Origin: Porphyromonadaceae bacterium UBA4277
Lineage (GTDB): Bacteria; Bacteroidota; Bacteroidia; Bacteroidales; Muribaculaceae
Length of the DNA stretch: 8,001 nt
Assembly: GCA_002395965.1 (NCBI GenBank)
Contig: DGVT01000045.1
Location: 1-8,001 of the forward strand
Direction: 5' to 3'
The position numbers were made by a program, and so were the translations under genes. The notes under the pieces were generated by a model. It had not been told where the DNA came from and did not search any database. It worked only from the letters and a program-made list of their open reading frames with translations. The first letter of the stretch is position 1; the number at the start of each line of letters is the position of its first letter. Positions 1 through 6,651 of this stretch are shown here, one piece after another.

Positions 1-30
1 TTTTTGAATTATGACACACCCCGACTCGGT

Positions 31-151
31 TTGCACTAATGTTGAGGCTATCGCCTCGAAATTAGGCTTCGGTTCGGAAAAATCAAAGTAAACTTTGCTT
101 TTTCGCTCACCTTGCACTAATGTTGAGGCCGGTGCCTCGAAATTAGGCTTC
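31..151. repeat. Two 40-bp direct repeats in leader of U32 gene
   Basis: Copy 1 is at 31-70 and copy 2 at 112-151. They differ only in the four loop bases of an internal hairpin: the stem GAGGC/GCCTC is at 44-48/53-57 with loop TATC, and at 125-129/134-138 with loop CGGT. The copies are 81 bp apart. A third, partial copy begins at 199: the 17 bp at 24-40 recur exactly at 199-215, but the hairpin part is missing and the gene starts instead. Changed loops with unchanged stems suggest that the folded structure matters or that this is an element family. The function is unknown, and nothing indicates CRISPR. Confidence 0.85.
77..104. repeat. Inverted repeat 1 in leader
   Basis: The left arm is G77, five A (78-82), T83 and CAAAGT (84-89). 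The right arm is ACTTTG (92-97), C98, five T (99-103) and C104. This gives a 13-position stem with one T/C mismatch and a two-base centre. The right arm ends in a T run, so it could act as a weak terminator for a gene left of the window. The TTTG at 94-97 also sits 20 nt before the promoter-like TAATGTTG at 118-125. Either role is an inference. Confidence 0.6.
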
Positions 152-157
152 ACCTCG

Positions 158-198
158 GCAAAGCAAAATGAAAAACTTTGTCTTTCATTTTGTTTTGC
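158..198. repeat. Inverted repeat 2 overlapping the -33 element
   Basis: Positions 158-173 pair with 183-198 over 16 positions, all Watson-Crick except one G-T pair (163/193), around a 9-nt loop (174-182). The perfect core is CAAAATGAAA at 164-173 against TTTCATTTTG at 183-192. The -33 TTTG (189-192) of the proposed promoter lies in the right arm. It could be an operator-like palindrome or a cruciform. If transcription starts near 224, as proposed, it is not part of the mRNA. Confidence 0.65.
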
Positions 199-219
199 AC
201 TCGGTTTGCACTAATTTTG
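189..219 (+). promoter_or_regulatory. Bacteroidetes-type promoter of the U32 gene
   Basis: TTTG at 189-192, a 19-nt spacer, then TAATTTTG at 212-219 matches the Bacteroidetes consensus TTTG-N19-21-TAnnTTTG exactly. Transcription would start about 4-7 nt after the -7 box, leaving only a few nucleotides before the ATG at 228, so the mRNA would be nearly leaderless. The start site has not been mapped. Confidence 0.6.
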
Positions 220-227
220 CCAAAGAA

Positions 228-2057
228 ATGGAAAAAAGAAGAGAAATAGAGCTGTTAGCGCCGGCTCGTGATGCGACTGTGGCTATCGAGGCCATCCGCC
301 ATGGTGCCGATGCTGTGTATATGGGTGCCAGCAGGTTTGGCGCTCGTGCGCAGGCCGGGAATAGCATTGACGACATAGCCCGTGTGAGCGATTATGCTCA
401 CGACTTCGGCGCAAAAGTATATGCCACTGTCAATACGATTGTGTATGACCAGGAACTGCGTCAGGTCGAAAGGCTTGTGACCGACCTTTACCACAGTGGC
501 GTGGATGCAATCATCGTGCAGGACATGAGTCTGTTGCGCCTCGATATCCCTCCCATAGCCCTGCATGCCAGCACTCAGTGCGACATACGCACGCCCGAGA
601 AAGCCCGCTTTCTTGAGGCTGTGGGCTTTTCACAGTTAGTGCTTGCTCGTGAACTTTCGCTTAACGAAATCTCGGAAATCAGGCATGCAATAAAGGTGCC
701 GTTAGAAGCCTTTGTGCATGGTGCCCTGTGTGTGTGCTATAGTGGCCGGTGCCAGGCCAGCCAGGTGCTCAAGGGTCGTAGTGCCAACCGTGGCGAGTGT
801 GCCCAGCTGTGTCGTTTACCCTATGACTTAGAGGACGAATCGGGGAAAAAGCTGTTGAAAGGCAAGCACTTGCTCTCATTGCGCGATATGAACCAGAGCA
901 CTCGCCTGAAAGCCATGATTGAAGCCGGTGTGAGCTCGTTTAAGATTGAAGGACGGTTGAAGGACGTCGGCTATGTAAAGAATGTGGTGGCCTTTTACCG
1001 CTTGGCACTCGACAGGGTGATCAATGAAAGTGAAGGAGAACTGTCGCGCTCGTCGTTCGGTCACTCTGACTACACCTTTGAACCTCGGCTTGAGCGAAGC
1101 TTCAACCGCTCGTTCACGCACTACTTTATCGATGGGCACCCGGCTCCGGCAACAGCGCGAATGGCTTCCTTGGTCACTCCAAAGTCAATGGGGGAGCCTG
1201 CCGGACGTGTTGAGCAGGTGCGTGGCTCACGCATTCGCATTGACGGTGATGTGGCTTTAACTAATGGCGATGGGCTGAGTTTCATTGATGCCGACGGCCA
1301 CTATACGGGCGTTAGAGTCAATGAAGTGCATGGCCATGACATTATTCTTAACGACAAGGTTAATGTCAAGCCCGGTACTGAGGTTTGTCGCACATTTGAC
1401 AAGCGATTCAATGACATAATATCAAAACCGTCGGCCACAAGGCGTGTAGCCATCGATATCGCATTGAAGATAGTGGATGATAAAATTGTTGCAAACATTG
1501 ACGACGAGCGAGGAAACCACATCGTTCACACTCTCAATGTCGGTAAACTGGAATTGGCTCGGTTGCCGCAGGCAGAGCGCCAACTGGCAGAGTTGTCCAA
1601 GTTGGGAAATACCATCTATGAGCTGCGCAGTGCTAAAGTAGTGGGTGACTATTTTGTGCCCGCGTCGGTGCTATCGCAGTTGCGCAGAGAAGCAGTAGAG
1701 TGGCTTGACCGTAGCCAGCGCATAGCCTACACACGCGACAGACGCCGTGCCGAGTGCTATGACGTGCCTTGCTTTGCCACATGCTTGACCAGTGCCGACA
1801 ATGTGTCAAATGAAGTGTCACGGCAATTCTACATCGATCATGGTGTGAAACAGATAGAACCGGCTGTGGAAGTGCAACCGCGCAAGGGTGGGGTGGTAAT
1901 GACCACACGTTACTGCCTGCGTCGCGAACTGGGTGCCTGTCGGCGTGAGGTAAACGCCCGCAAGCTGCCAGAGCCTCTACTGCTGCGGGCTGAAGGCTTT
2001 ACTTTGCAGGTAGAATGCGACTGCAAACGTTGCGAGATGACTCTGGTAGTTAAGTAA
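228..2057 (+). CDS. U32 family protein, RlhA/TrhP-like RNA hydroxylase (annotated as peptidase U32)
   Basis: This 609-residue protein has an N-terminal TIM-barrel-like U32 domain (about 7-265) starting with ELLAPARD. The U32 signature lies at 160-195, with Cys168, 170, 175, 191 and 195 around EAFVHGALCVCYSG and NRGECAQLC. A middle region (about 400-495) resembles the DUF3656/collagenase-like domain of E. coli RlhA, and the C-terminus has Cys563, 571, 599 and 602. Characterised relatives RlhA and TrhP hydroxylate 23S rRNA C2501 and tRNA U34, using prephenate and an iron-sulfur cluster, so an RNA-modifying role is likelier than proteolysis. Which RNA is the target cannot be read from the sequence; the RlhA-like length and DUF3656 region favour rRNA. 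I chose ATG 228 over the in-frame ATG 168 because the extra 20 codons lie in the promoter and inverted repeat. The protein has no signal peptide and is probably cytoplasmic. The gene ends 23 nt from the oppositely oriented 2081-2359 gene. Confidence 0.88.
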   Translation: MEKRREIELLAPARDATVAIEAIRHGADAVYMGASRFGARAQAGNSIDDIARVSDYAHDFGAKVYATVNTIVYDQELRQVERLVTDLYHSGVDAIIVQDMSLLRLDIPPIALHASTQCDIRTPEKARFLEAVGFSQLVLARELSLNEISEIRHAIKVPLEAFVHGALCVCYSGRCQASQVLKGRSANRGECAQLCRLPYDLEDESGKKLLKGKHLLSLRDMNQSTRLKAMIEAGVSSFKIEGRLKDVGYVKNVVAFYRLALDRVINESEGELSRSSFGHSDYTFEPRLERSFNRSFTHYFIDGHPAPATARMASLVTPKSMGEPAGRVEQVRGSRIRIDGDVALTNGDGLSFIDADGHYTGVRVNEVHGHDIILNDKVNVKPGTEVCRTFDKRFNDIISKPSATRRVAIDIALKIVDDKIVANIDDERGNHIVHTLNVGKLELARLPQAERQLAELSKLGNTIYELRSAKVVGDYFVPASVLSQLRREAVEWLDRSQRIAYTRDRRRAECYDVPCFATCLTSADNVSNEVSRQFYIDHGVKQIEPAVEVQPRKGGVVMTTRYCLRRELGACRREVNARKLPEPLLLRAEGFTLQVECDCKRCEMTLVVK

Positions 2058-2080
2058 TCGAAAACTTGAAAGCACGATGA

Positions 2081-2359
2081 TTATTCTGCCGTTTTGCCGT
2101 CTGAGTCATCGTCGTCGGTCGAAACGTTATTGTCAGGGTAGGTGCCGTAGAGGTTTTCCTCCTGCTCCTGACGCAGACGGTCGCGCTTGCGAAGCACGAT
2201 GTAGAGTAGCCCGATGATGATGAGCGAGCCGCCTATCACACCGAAGTAGTAAAGATAGTCGCCATTATAAAAACGGCCGCGAGCTATCCATGCCAGCACG
2301 GCAAGGTAGATTAATAATGCCAGAGGCAGGATTGTGGAGCGTTTGAATTTATTCTTCAT
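2081..2359 (-). CDS. Small two-helix inner-membrane protein, unknown function
   Basis: This 92-residue protein has a basic N-terminus (KNKFKR), a membrane segment at about 9-26, a short loop, and a second segment at about 36-56. A strongly basic stretch (RKRDRLR, 57-63) and a Glu/Asp-rich tail with DDDD at 82-85 follow. The positive-inside rule suggests a hairpin with both ends in the cytoplasm and a short periplasmic loop at 27-35. Its ATG lies inside the 3' end of the exonuclease gene (11-bp overlap), which points to co-transcription and probably coupled translation. I recognise no named family. The hydrophobic pattern, charge bias and overlap support a real gene despite its size. Confidence 0.75.
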   Translation of the reverse strand: MKNKFKRSTILPLALLIYLAVLAWIARGRFYNGDYLYYFGVIGGSLIIIGLLYIVLRKRDRLRQEQEENLYGTYPDNNVSTDDDDSDGKTAE

Positions 2360-2972
2360 CTGACAATACTATTTTATAAGGTGAAGTTTCGGGGTTATAG
2401 TTGCCACCGGTGAGATATTCATATATGTTGATGCAAGCCCAGGCATCGGTGGCGGCATAGTGCTGCTGGGCTTCGGTTAAGACGTCGGCTTCCCAGTTCG
2501 ACAACTGCTGGCTCTTGCTAATCTTTTGTCCGAAGAGAATGGCATAAATCTTCTGCAGACTGTTGTCGCCTATGTGGTAGCGTCCCACAAGATCCTGAAC
2601 GTCGGTGAACCCCTGGGGGTGCACATCATGCTGGCGGTGGAGCACATTCCAGTCGTCGTGTAGCGATAGCCCCACCTTGTGGCAGGTGCCGTCTTCGAGA
2701 TACTCTTTGAGCTTGAGCGGAAGCCCAATCTTGTTTAGCCTGAAGAGGAAGCAGATGTCGTGTGTTGAAATCTGCATAAGAGCCATTTTGTGAAGCACGC
2801 CCTTGCGGAACGAAGGGCGCGTTTCGGTGTCGAACCCGGCAAGTGGGTATTTGCGCAGTGTGGCTATGGCGGCGTTTACTCGCGACATGGTATCGATCAC
2901 AACTATTTGTCCGCCAAATGATATTACCGGCAGCGCATTGATTTGCTCCTTTCCTATTGCTATCTTATACAT
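2349..2972 (-). CDS. DEDDy-type 3'-5' exonuclease (RNase D/WRN exonuclease-like)
   Basis: This 207-residue, single-domain protein has all three Exo motifs of the DEDDy class. Exo I is FDTET with Asp48 and Glu50. Exo II is GLSLHDDWNVL, with Asp106 as the best match to the WRN exonuclease aspartate. Exo III is YAATD, with Tyr172 and Asp176. Such enzymes use two metal ions to remove 3'-terminal nucleotides from DNA or RNA. There is no HRDC or helicase domain, so the substrate is unknown; stand-alone proteins like this are common in Bacteroidetes. I chose ATG 2972 rather than the in-frame TTG 2990 because ATG is stronger and a -7 box (2995-3002) sits just upstream. It is the first gene of a two-gene unit with the membrane protein. 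Confidence 0.88.
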   Translation of the reverse strand: MYKIAIGKEQINALPVISFGGQIVVIDTMSRVNAAIATLRKYPLAGFDTETRPSFRKGVLHKMALMQISTHDICFLFRLNKIGLPLKLKEYLEDGTCHKVGLSLHDDWNVLHRQHDVHPQGFTDVQDLVGRYHIGDNSLQKIYAILFGQKISKSQQLSNWEADVLTEAQQHYAATDAWACINIYEYLTGGNYNPETSPYKIVLSDEE

Positions 2973-2994
2973 TGCATATAGACGTTTCAATTTG

Positions 2995-3002
2995 CAAAAT
3001 TA
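2995..3002 (-). promoter_or_regulatory. -7 box of the exonuclease/membrane protein unit
   Basis: On the minus strand this reads TAATTTTG, an exact match to TAnnTTTG, 22 nt before the ATG at 2972. I see no good TTTG at the expected -33 distance, so the call rests on the -7 box and its position. The predicted leader is about 15-20 nt. Confidence 0.45.
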
Positions 3003-3046
3003 TTAATTATTACCGAAACTTTCCATATCAATAATAAAAATATTTG

Positions 3047-3054
3047 TAAATTTG
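3047..3054 (+). promoter_or_regulatory. -7 box of the nitroreductase gene
   Basis: TAAATTTG matches TAnnTTTG exactly and would give a leader of about 25-30 nt before ATG 3086. The nearest -33 candidate is TTTC at 3020-3023 with a 23-nt spacer, which is off-consensus. With the -7 box on the other strand at 2995-3002, it makes 2973-3085 a compact divergent promoter region. Confidence 0.45.
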
Positions 3055-3085
3055 CGTCGTGGACAGTTATAATTATTTTAGACAG

Positions 3086-3700
3086 ATGAATGGAATTCTA
3101 AGACGTTTATCATTAATCGCGGCACTTATGGCAGTGGGTGCTTGCAGTGCAAGTGCTCAAACCGAGGTTGTGAACTTAACCGCCGAGCAGCAGGCGGCCT
3201 ACGACAACATTATGACCCGGACCAGCATCCGGTCATGGGAAGCTCGTGCTGTGGAGCCGGGCAAAGTGGAAATGCTGTTGCGAGCAGCTATGGCAGCTCC
3301 CACGGCCATGAACAAGCAGCCCTGGCACTTTGTTGTGCTCGACAAGCGCGAGAGTATTGATTTGCTTGCTACCGGCCGTGGTGGCGGAATGGTGCGTAAG
3401 GCTCCGCTGGCTATTGTAGTTTGCGGTGATATGGAAAAAGCTATCGAAGGCCAAGGCCGAGACTACTGGGTGCAGGATGCGTCGGCAGCTACCGAGAATC
3501 TTCTCCTGGCCGTGAATGCGTTAGGCCTCGGAGCTGTGTGGACAGGCGTATATCCCATTACCGAGCGGGTGAATGCGGTAAAGAGTGCCTTACAGTTAAG
3601 CGAAAACCTTATACCGCTGTGCACAATCTTGATAGGTTATCCGCATGAGAGCCCGGCTCCTAAAGACAAGTGGAAACCGGAGAATGTTACGCACAAATGA
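3086..3700 (+). CDS. Exported nitroreductase-family flavoprotein
   Basis: This 204-residue protein has an N-terminal export signal: MNGILRR, a hydrophobic core at 8-18, then VGACSASAQT. The region could be cut by signal peptidase I after SASA (residue 24) or be a weak lipobox (VGAC, Cys20). Nitroreductase features follow: RTSIRSW (45-51), APTAMNKQPW (71-80, the FMN/substrate loop), a helix-turn region with TGVYP (153-157), and ILIGYP (181-186). The family uses FMN and NAD(P)H to reduce nitro compounds, quinones or other electron acceptors; the substrate is unknown. I chose ATG 3086 over GTG 3059 because it places the positive n-region directly before the hydrophobic core and because GTG 3059 falls at the expected transcription start. 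It is probably transcribed alone; its stop is 21 nt from the convergent aminotransferase gene. Confidence 0.85.
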   Translation: MNGILRRLSLIAALMAVGACSASAQTEVVNLTAEQQAAYDNIMTRTSIRSWEARAVEPGKVEMLLRAAMAAPTAMNKQPWHFVVLDKRESIDLLATGRGGGMVRKAPLAIVVCGDMEKAIEGQGRDYWVQDASAATENLLLAVNALGLGAVWTGVYPITERVNAVKSALQLSENLIPLCTILIGYPHESPAPKDKWKPENVTHK

Positions 3701-3721
3701 CTCTGTGTGCCTTCTCGCTTT

Positions 3722-4852
3722 CTAAGCAGGAAATGAATTGATGATGCCGGCTATGTAGCTGGCATCGTCTGTTGTAATGGGGTGGGCAATGGGCAGGCTC
3801 ACCACTTCGTTGGCCAGTAGCTCGGTAACCGGCATGGGGTGTGTGGCCAGCGTCGGGTAGCAAGGTTGCAGGTGAGCCGGTGTGGCATAGTGAATGTCGG
3901 TGCCAATGCCGTTTTCTTTCATGTAGCCGATGAACTCTTGTCGCCTGCTCACTCTGACAACGTATTGGTGCCACACTTGTGTAGTGCCTGCAAAAATTGC
4001 CGGTGTGGTGACCTGCCGATGGTTGATGGCGGTGTTATATACTTTCACAATAGCGTTGCGACGTGTGATTTCCTCATTCAGATGCCGTAGCTTAACACGA
4101 AGCATTGCCGCTTGTAACTCATCGATGCGGCAGTTGAGTCCCTGCATGATGTTGTGATACCGGCGGTCGCTACCGTAGTTTGCCAGTGCCCGAACGGTGG
4201 CCGCCAGCTGGCTGTCGCTTGTGGTAACGGCTCCGGCGTCTCCCAGAGCTCCCAGGTTCTTAGTGGGGTAGAAGCTGATGCCGGCAGCATTGCCCAGGCC
4301 TCCGGTAGTGCGTGTGCCATTTAGTCCGGCAGTGGCTGCCTGGGCTCCAATGGCTTGCGCATTGTCTTCGATGACGAGGAGGTCGTGTTCCTGTGCAATC
4401 TCGTTCAGAGCCGTGTCCCAGCATGGTGTGCCATATAGGTGCACCGGCATGATGGCTCGGGCATGGTGAGCCTTGACAAGCTGTGCTGCGGCACTGATGT
4501 CGAGGTTCATGGTGTGAAGGTCTGGTTCGCAGATAATCGGCTTGAGACCATTATCACTGATTGCAAGTATCGAGGCAACGAATGTGTTGGCCGGAACAAT
4601 CACCGCATCTCCATGGCATAACCGTCCCATCTCTATGTATGCTCGCAAGATGAGTCGCAGGGCATCCAGGCCGTTGCTCACAGCCACGCAGTGCGATGTC
4701 TGGCACAGGGTTGCAATCTCTTGTTCGAGCAGTTGCGTGTGCTCTCCGTGCAAGTAGCGTCCCGATGAAATTACCTCGCATGCAGCTTGTTTCAGCTCCT
4801 CTTCGATGGGCTCGTTGGCGAGTTTGAGATTGAGGAAAGGAATATTCTTCAT
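3722..4852 (-). CDS. DegT/DnrJ/EryC1 sugar aminotransferase, FdtB/QdtB-like
   Basis: This 376-residue protein has the length usual for PLP-dependent sugar aminotransferases. Visible landmarks are MKNIPFLNLK at the start, SNGLDAL (59-65, phosphate-binding region), IEDNAQAIGA (161-170, with Asp163 expected to contact the PLP ring nitrogen), FYPTKNLGALGD (194-205, Schiff-base Lys198) and GLNCRIDELQAA (238-249). It probably transfers an amino group from glutamate to C3 of a dTDP-3-keto-6-deoxyhexose made by the cupin protein upstream, giving dTDP-Fuc3N or dTDP-Qui3N. The FdtB/QdtB assignment comes from the adjacent FdtA-type cupin plus overall resemblance; other DegT enzymes act at C4 or on UDP-sugars. 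It starts 12 nt after the cupin stop and is the last gene of the operon. The residue after Asn240 is Cys where Ser is frequent. Confidence 0.9.
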   Translation of the reverse strand: MKNIPFLNLKLANEPIEEELKQAACEVISSGRYLHGEHTQLLEQEIATLCQTSHCVAVSNGLDALRLILRAYIEMGRLCHGDAVIVPANTFVASILAISDNGLKPIICEPDLHTMNLDISAAAQLVKAHHARAIMPVHLYGTPCWDTALNEIAQEHDLLVIEDNAQAIGAQAATAGLNGTRTTGGLGNAAGISFYPTKNLGALGDAGAVTTSDSQLAATVRALANYGSDRRYHNIMQGLNCRIDELQAAMLRVKLRHLNEEITRRNAIVKVYNTAINHRQVTTPAIFAGTTQVWHQYVVRVSRRQEFIGYMKENGIGTDIHYATPAHLQPCYPTLATHPMPVTELLANEVVSLPIAHPITTDDASYIAGIINSFPA

Positions 4853-4865
4853 AGTGATGGTTTGG

Positions 4866-5753
4866 TTATGAATTTCGCAGTTTTATGAAGTCGTCATGCT
4901 CACGGATGTAGTCGTTCTCGTCGTAGTGGTCGGAGGCAATGCACAGGCACACGGCTCCTGATGAGAAATTGTCTAAAACTCGCCATATGCCAGGCACTAT
5001 GGTGAGCCCCTGATAGGGCCTGTTGAGCGTGACGCGGCGCTGTCGTGAGCCATCATCCAGAACCACGTCGAAGCTGCCGCTGATGGCCACCAGCAGTTGC
5101 TGCAGCTGGCGGTGCGCATGCCCGCCACGTGCTTCGCCGCCGGGTATGTCGTAGATGTAATAGATGCGGTTAATGTCGAATGACAACGGCTCGCCGGGCT
5201 GCACCACGGTGAGGTTGCCGTTGGCATGGTGATGCTTGTCGAGCTCGATGATGTTGCAATCATCCACACTCGATGCCCTGCAGTCGATTGCTTGTCCTGC
5301 CGGCTGGGCATCGAAGGTGGCGATAGTGGCCTGTGCCGGCGAAGTTCCTGACTTCACAAGGCGGCAGTATAGGTCATAGTCTTCGATGTAGTCGTCGGGA
5401 TCATATTTCTCGCTTGATATGACCAGCACCACCGAGTTGGTCGAAAAATTATCAATCTTGCGCCAGGTCATTGGAGGCACATATAGTGCATAGTATGAGC
5501 GTGCCATGTGGTAGCGGTGCTCGGTGACGCCGTCGTTAAGCGTGACATCGAAGCTGCCGCTAAGGGCAATGATGACCTCTTGCTGCTTGCGGAAGGCGTG
5601 TCCGTCGCGGTGCATGCCGCCGGGCACGTCATAAATCCAATAGGCGCGTTTGGCGGCAAACGGGATGTGTCCCTCGCTTTCGAGAAACGACAGATTGCCT
5701 CGCGGATCGCTTATCTTGGGCAGGTCGAAGATGTGTGGAGTGTCATATACCAT
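4866..5753 (-). CDS. Double-domain FdtA/QdtA-type (WxcM-like) cupin, dTDP-4-keto-6-deoxyglucose 3,4-ketoisomerase
   Basis: This 295-residue protein is about twice the usual FdtA length (about 140). Residues 8-129 and 168-289 align without gaps at a constant offset of 160; by hand count about 52 of 122 positions are identical. Each half has the family core: RxYxIYDxPGG, GSFDV, WRxxDNFS and a YDxxDYI end. The C-terminal half keeps the paired histidines (GHAHR, His212/His214); the N-terminal half reads GHAFR (His52/Phe54). FdtA and QdtA are sugar 3,4-ketoisomerases that convert dTDP-4-keto-6-deoxyglucose to the 3-keto isomer, and are cytoplasmic. The C-terminal half is thus the likely active one. 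ATG 5753 is preferred over the in-frame TTG 5762; it overlaps the end of rfbA by 11 bp, suggesting coupled translation. Whether the product is the galacto or gluco isomer cannot be told. Confidence 0.88.
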   Translation of the reverse strand: MVYDTPHIFDLPKISDPRGNLSFLESEGHIPFAAKRAYWIYDVPGGMHRDGHAFRKQQEVIIALSGSFDVTLNDGVTEHRYHMARSYYALYVPPMTWRKIDNFSTNSVVLVISSEKYDPDDYIEDYDLYCRLVKSGTSPAQATIATFDAQPAGQAIDCRASSVDDCNIIELDKHHHANGNLTVVQPGEPLSFDINRIYYIYDIPGGEARGGHAHRQLQQLLVAISGSFDVVLDDGSRQRRVTLNRPYQGLTIVPGIWRVLDNFSSGAVCLCIASDHYDENDYIREHDDFIKLRNS

Positions 5754-6624
5754 TCTTGGCAAGATTTATCAGGTATTGTCCGTAATGATTCTTGGCCATG
5801 GGCTGAGCAATCTCGGTGAGCTGGCTGGCTGTGATCCACCCTTTGCGGAAGGCAATCTCTTCAAGTGCGGCAACCTGCACGCCTTGCATGGTCTCGATTG
5901 TCTGGATGAAGTTAGAGGCATCGAGCATGCTCTCGGATGTGCCGGTGTCGAGCCATGCAAATCCACGTCCTAAAACTTGCACATGCACGCGTCCTTGCGA
6001 CAGATATTGCTGGTTGACCGATGTGATTTCCAGCTCTCCTCGTGCCGAGGGCTTGATTGATTTGGCCACTTGAATCACGTCGTTAGGGTAAAAGTATAGT
6101 CCCGTGACGGCATAGTTTGACCGTGGACATTCGGGCTTTTCTTCAATGCTGATGGCGTTTTGGTTACTGTCAAACTCCACAACGCCAAAGCGATTGGGGT
6201 CTTTCACGGCGTAGGCCCACAGCGTGGCACACTGCCTTTGTGCGGTGATTTCAACTGCATCCATGAGCATGCGCGTGAAACTCTGGCCGTAGAATATGTT
6301 GTCGCCCAGCACCAGGCACACATCGTCGTTGCCGATAAACTCTTCGCCGATTATGAAAGCCTGTGCCAATCCCTCGGGTCGTGGCTGCTCGGCATAGGAA
6401 AACGTTACGCCTATCTCACTGCCTGTGCCCAGCAGGCGCTTGAACATGGGCAGGTCGTGAGGTGTGGAAATGATGAGTATTTCCCTGATGCCGGCAAGCA
6501 TTAGCACCGAGATAGGGTAGAACACCATGGGCTTGTCGTAGATGGGGATGAGTTGCTTAGAAATACCCTTGGTTACGGGGTAGAGCCGTGTTCCTGAGCC
6601 TCCGGCGAGTACTATTCCTTTCAT
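5743..6624 (-). CDS. rfbA: Glucose-1-phosphate thymidylyltransferase (RmlA/RfbA)
   Basis: At 293 residues this is the usual length of the short RmlA type. It joins glucose-1-phosphate and dTTP to make dTDP-glucose, the entry step of dTDP-deoxysugar synthesis, in the cytoplasm. The nucleotide-binding signature LAGGSGTRLYPVT (6-18) is followed by SKQLIPIYDKPM (22-33), LGDNIF (106-111, with metal-binding Asp108), EEKP (161-164), GELEITSVN (196-204) and WLDTGT (224-229, with Asp226 as the second metal ligand). Every expected motif is present, so it should be active. It starts 27 nt after the rfbB stop and overlaps the cupin gene by 11 bp. No Shine-Dalgarno sequence is visible, as is usual for the phylum. 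Also called rmlA. Confidence 0.97.
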   Translation of the reverse strand: MKGIVLAGGSGTRLYPVTKGISKQLIPIYDKPMVFYPISVLMLAGIREILIISTPHDLPMFKRLLGTGSEIGVTFSYAEQPRPEGLAQAFIIGEEFIGNDDVCLVLGDNIFYGQSFTRMLMDAVEITAQRQCATLWAYAVKDPNRFGVVEFDSNQNAISIEEKPECPRSNYAVTGLYFYPNDVIQVAKSIKPSARGELEITSVNQQYLSQGRVHVQVLGRGFAWLDTGTSESMLDASNFIQTIETMQGVQVAALEEIAFRKGWITASQLTEIAQPMAKNHYGQYLINLAKNGI

Positions 6625-6651
6625 GATGTGGAAGTGATGTTTAATGTTTGT

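Noticed and set aside
31..151. CRISPR array
   Set aside because: Only two full repeats, with the intervening DNA itself palindromic and related to a third partial copy; no cas genes in the window.
168..227. A 20-codon N-terminal extension of the U32 protein starting at ATG 168
   Set aside because: It is encoded by the inverted repeat and the promoter; the domain starts at ELLAPA right after ATG 228, and the -7 box at 212-219 would lie inside the extension.
2058..2080. Terminator between the convergent U32 and membrane protein genes
   Set aside because: Only a 7-bp pairing (2074-2080 with 2106-2112) around a 25-nt loop is visible, with no T run; too weak to call.
3059..3085. GTG start for the nitroreductase, nine codons upstream
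   Set aside because: It falls 4 nt after the -7 box, about where transcription should begin, and would put a polar stretch before the signal peptide.
3687..3974. 95-codon minus-strand frame over the end of the aminotransferase gene
   Set aside because: It is a frame-shifted shadow of the intact aminotransferase gene, rich in His, Arg and Pro, with no domain features.
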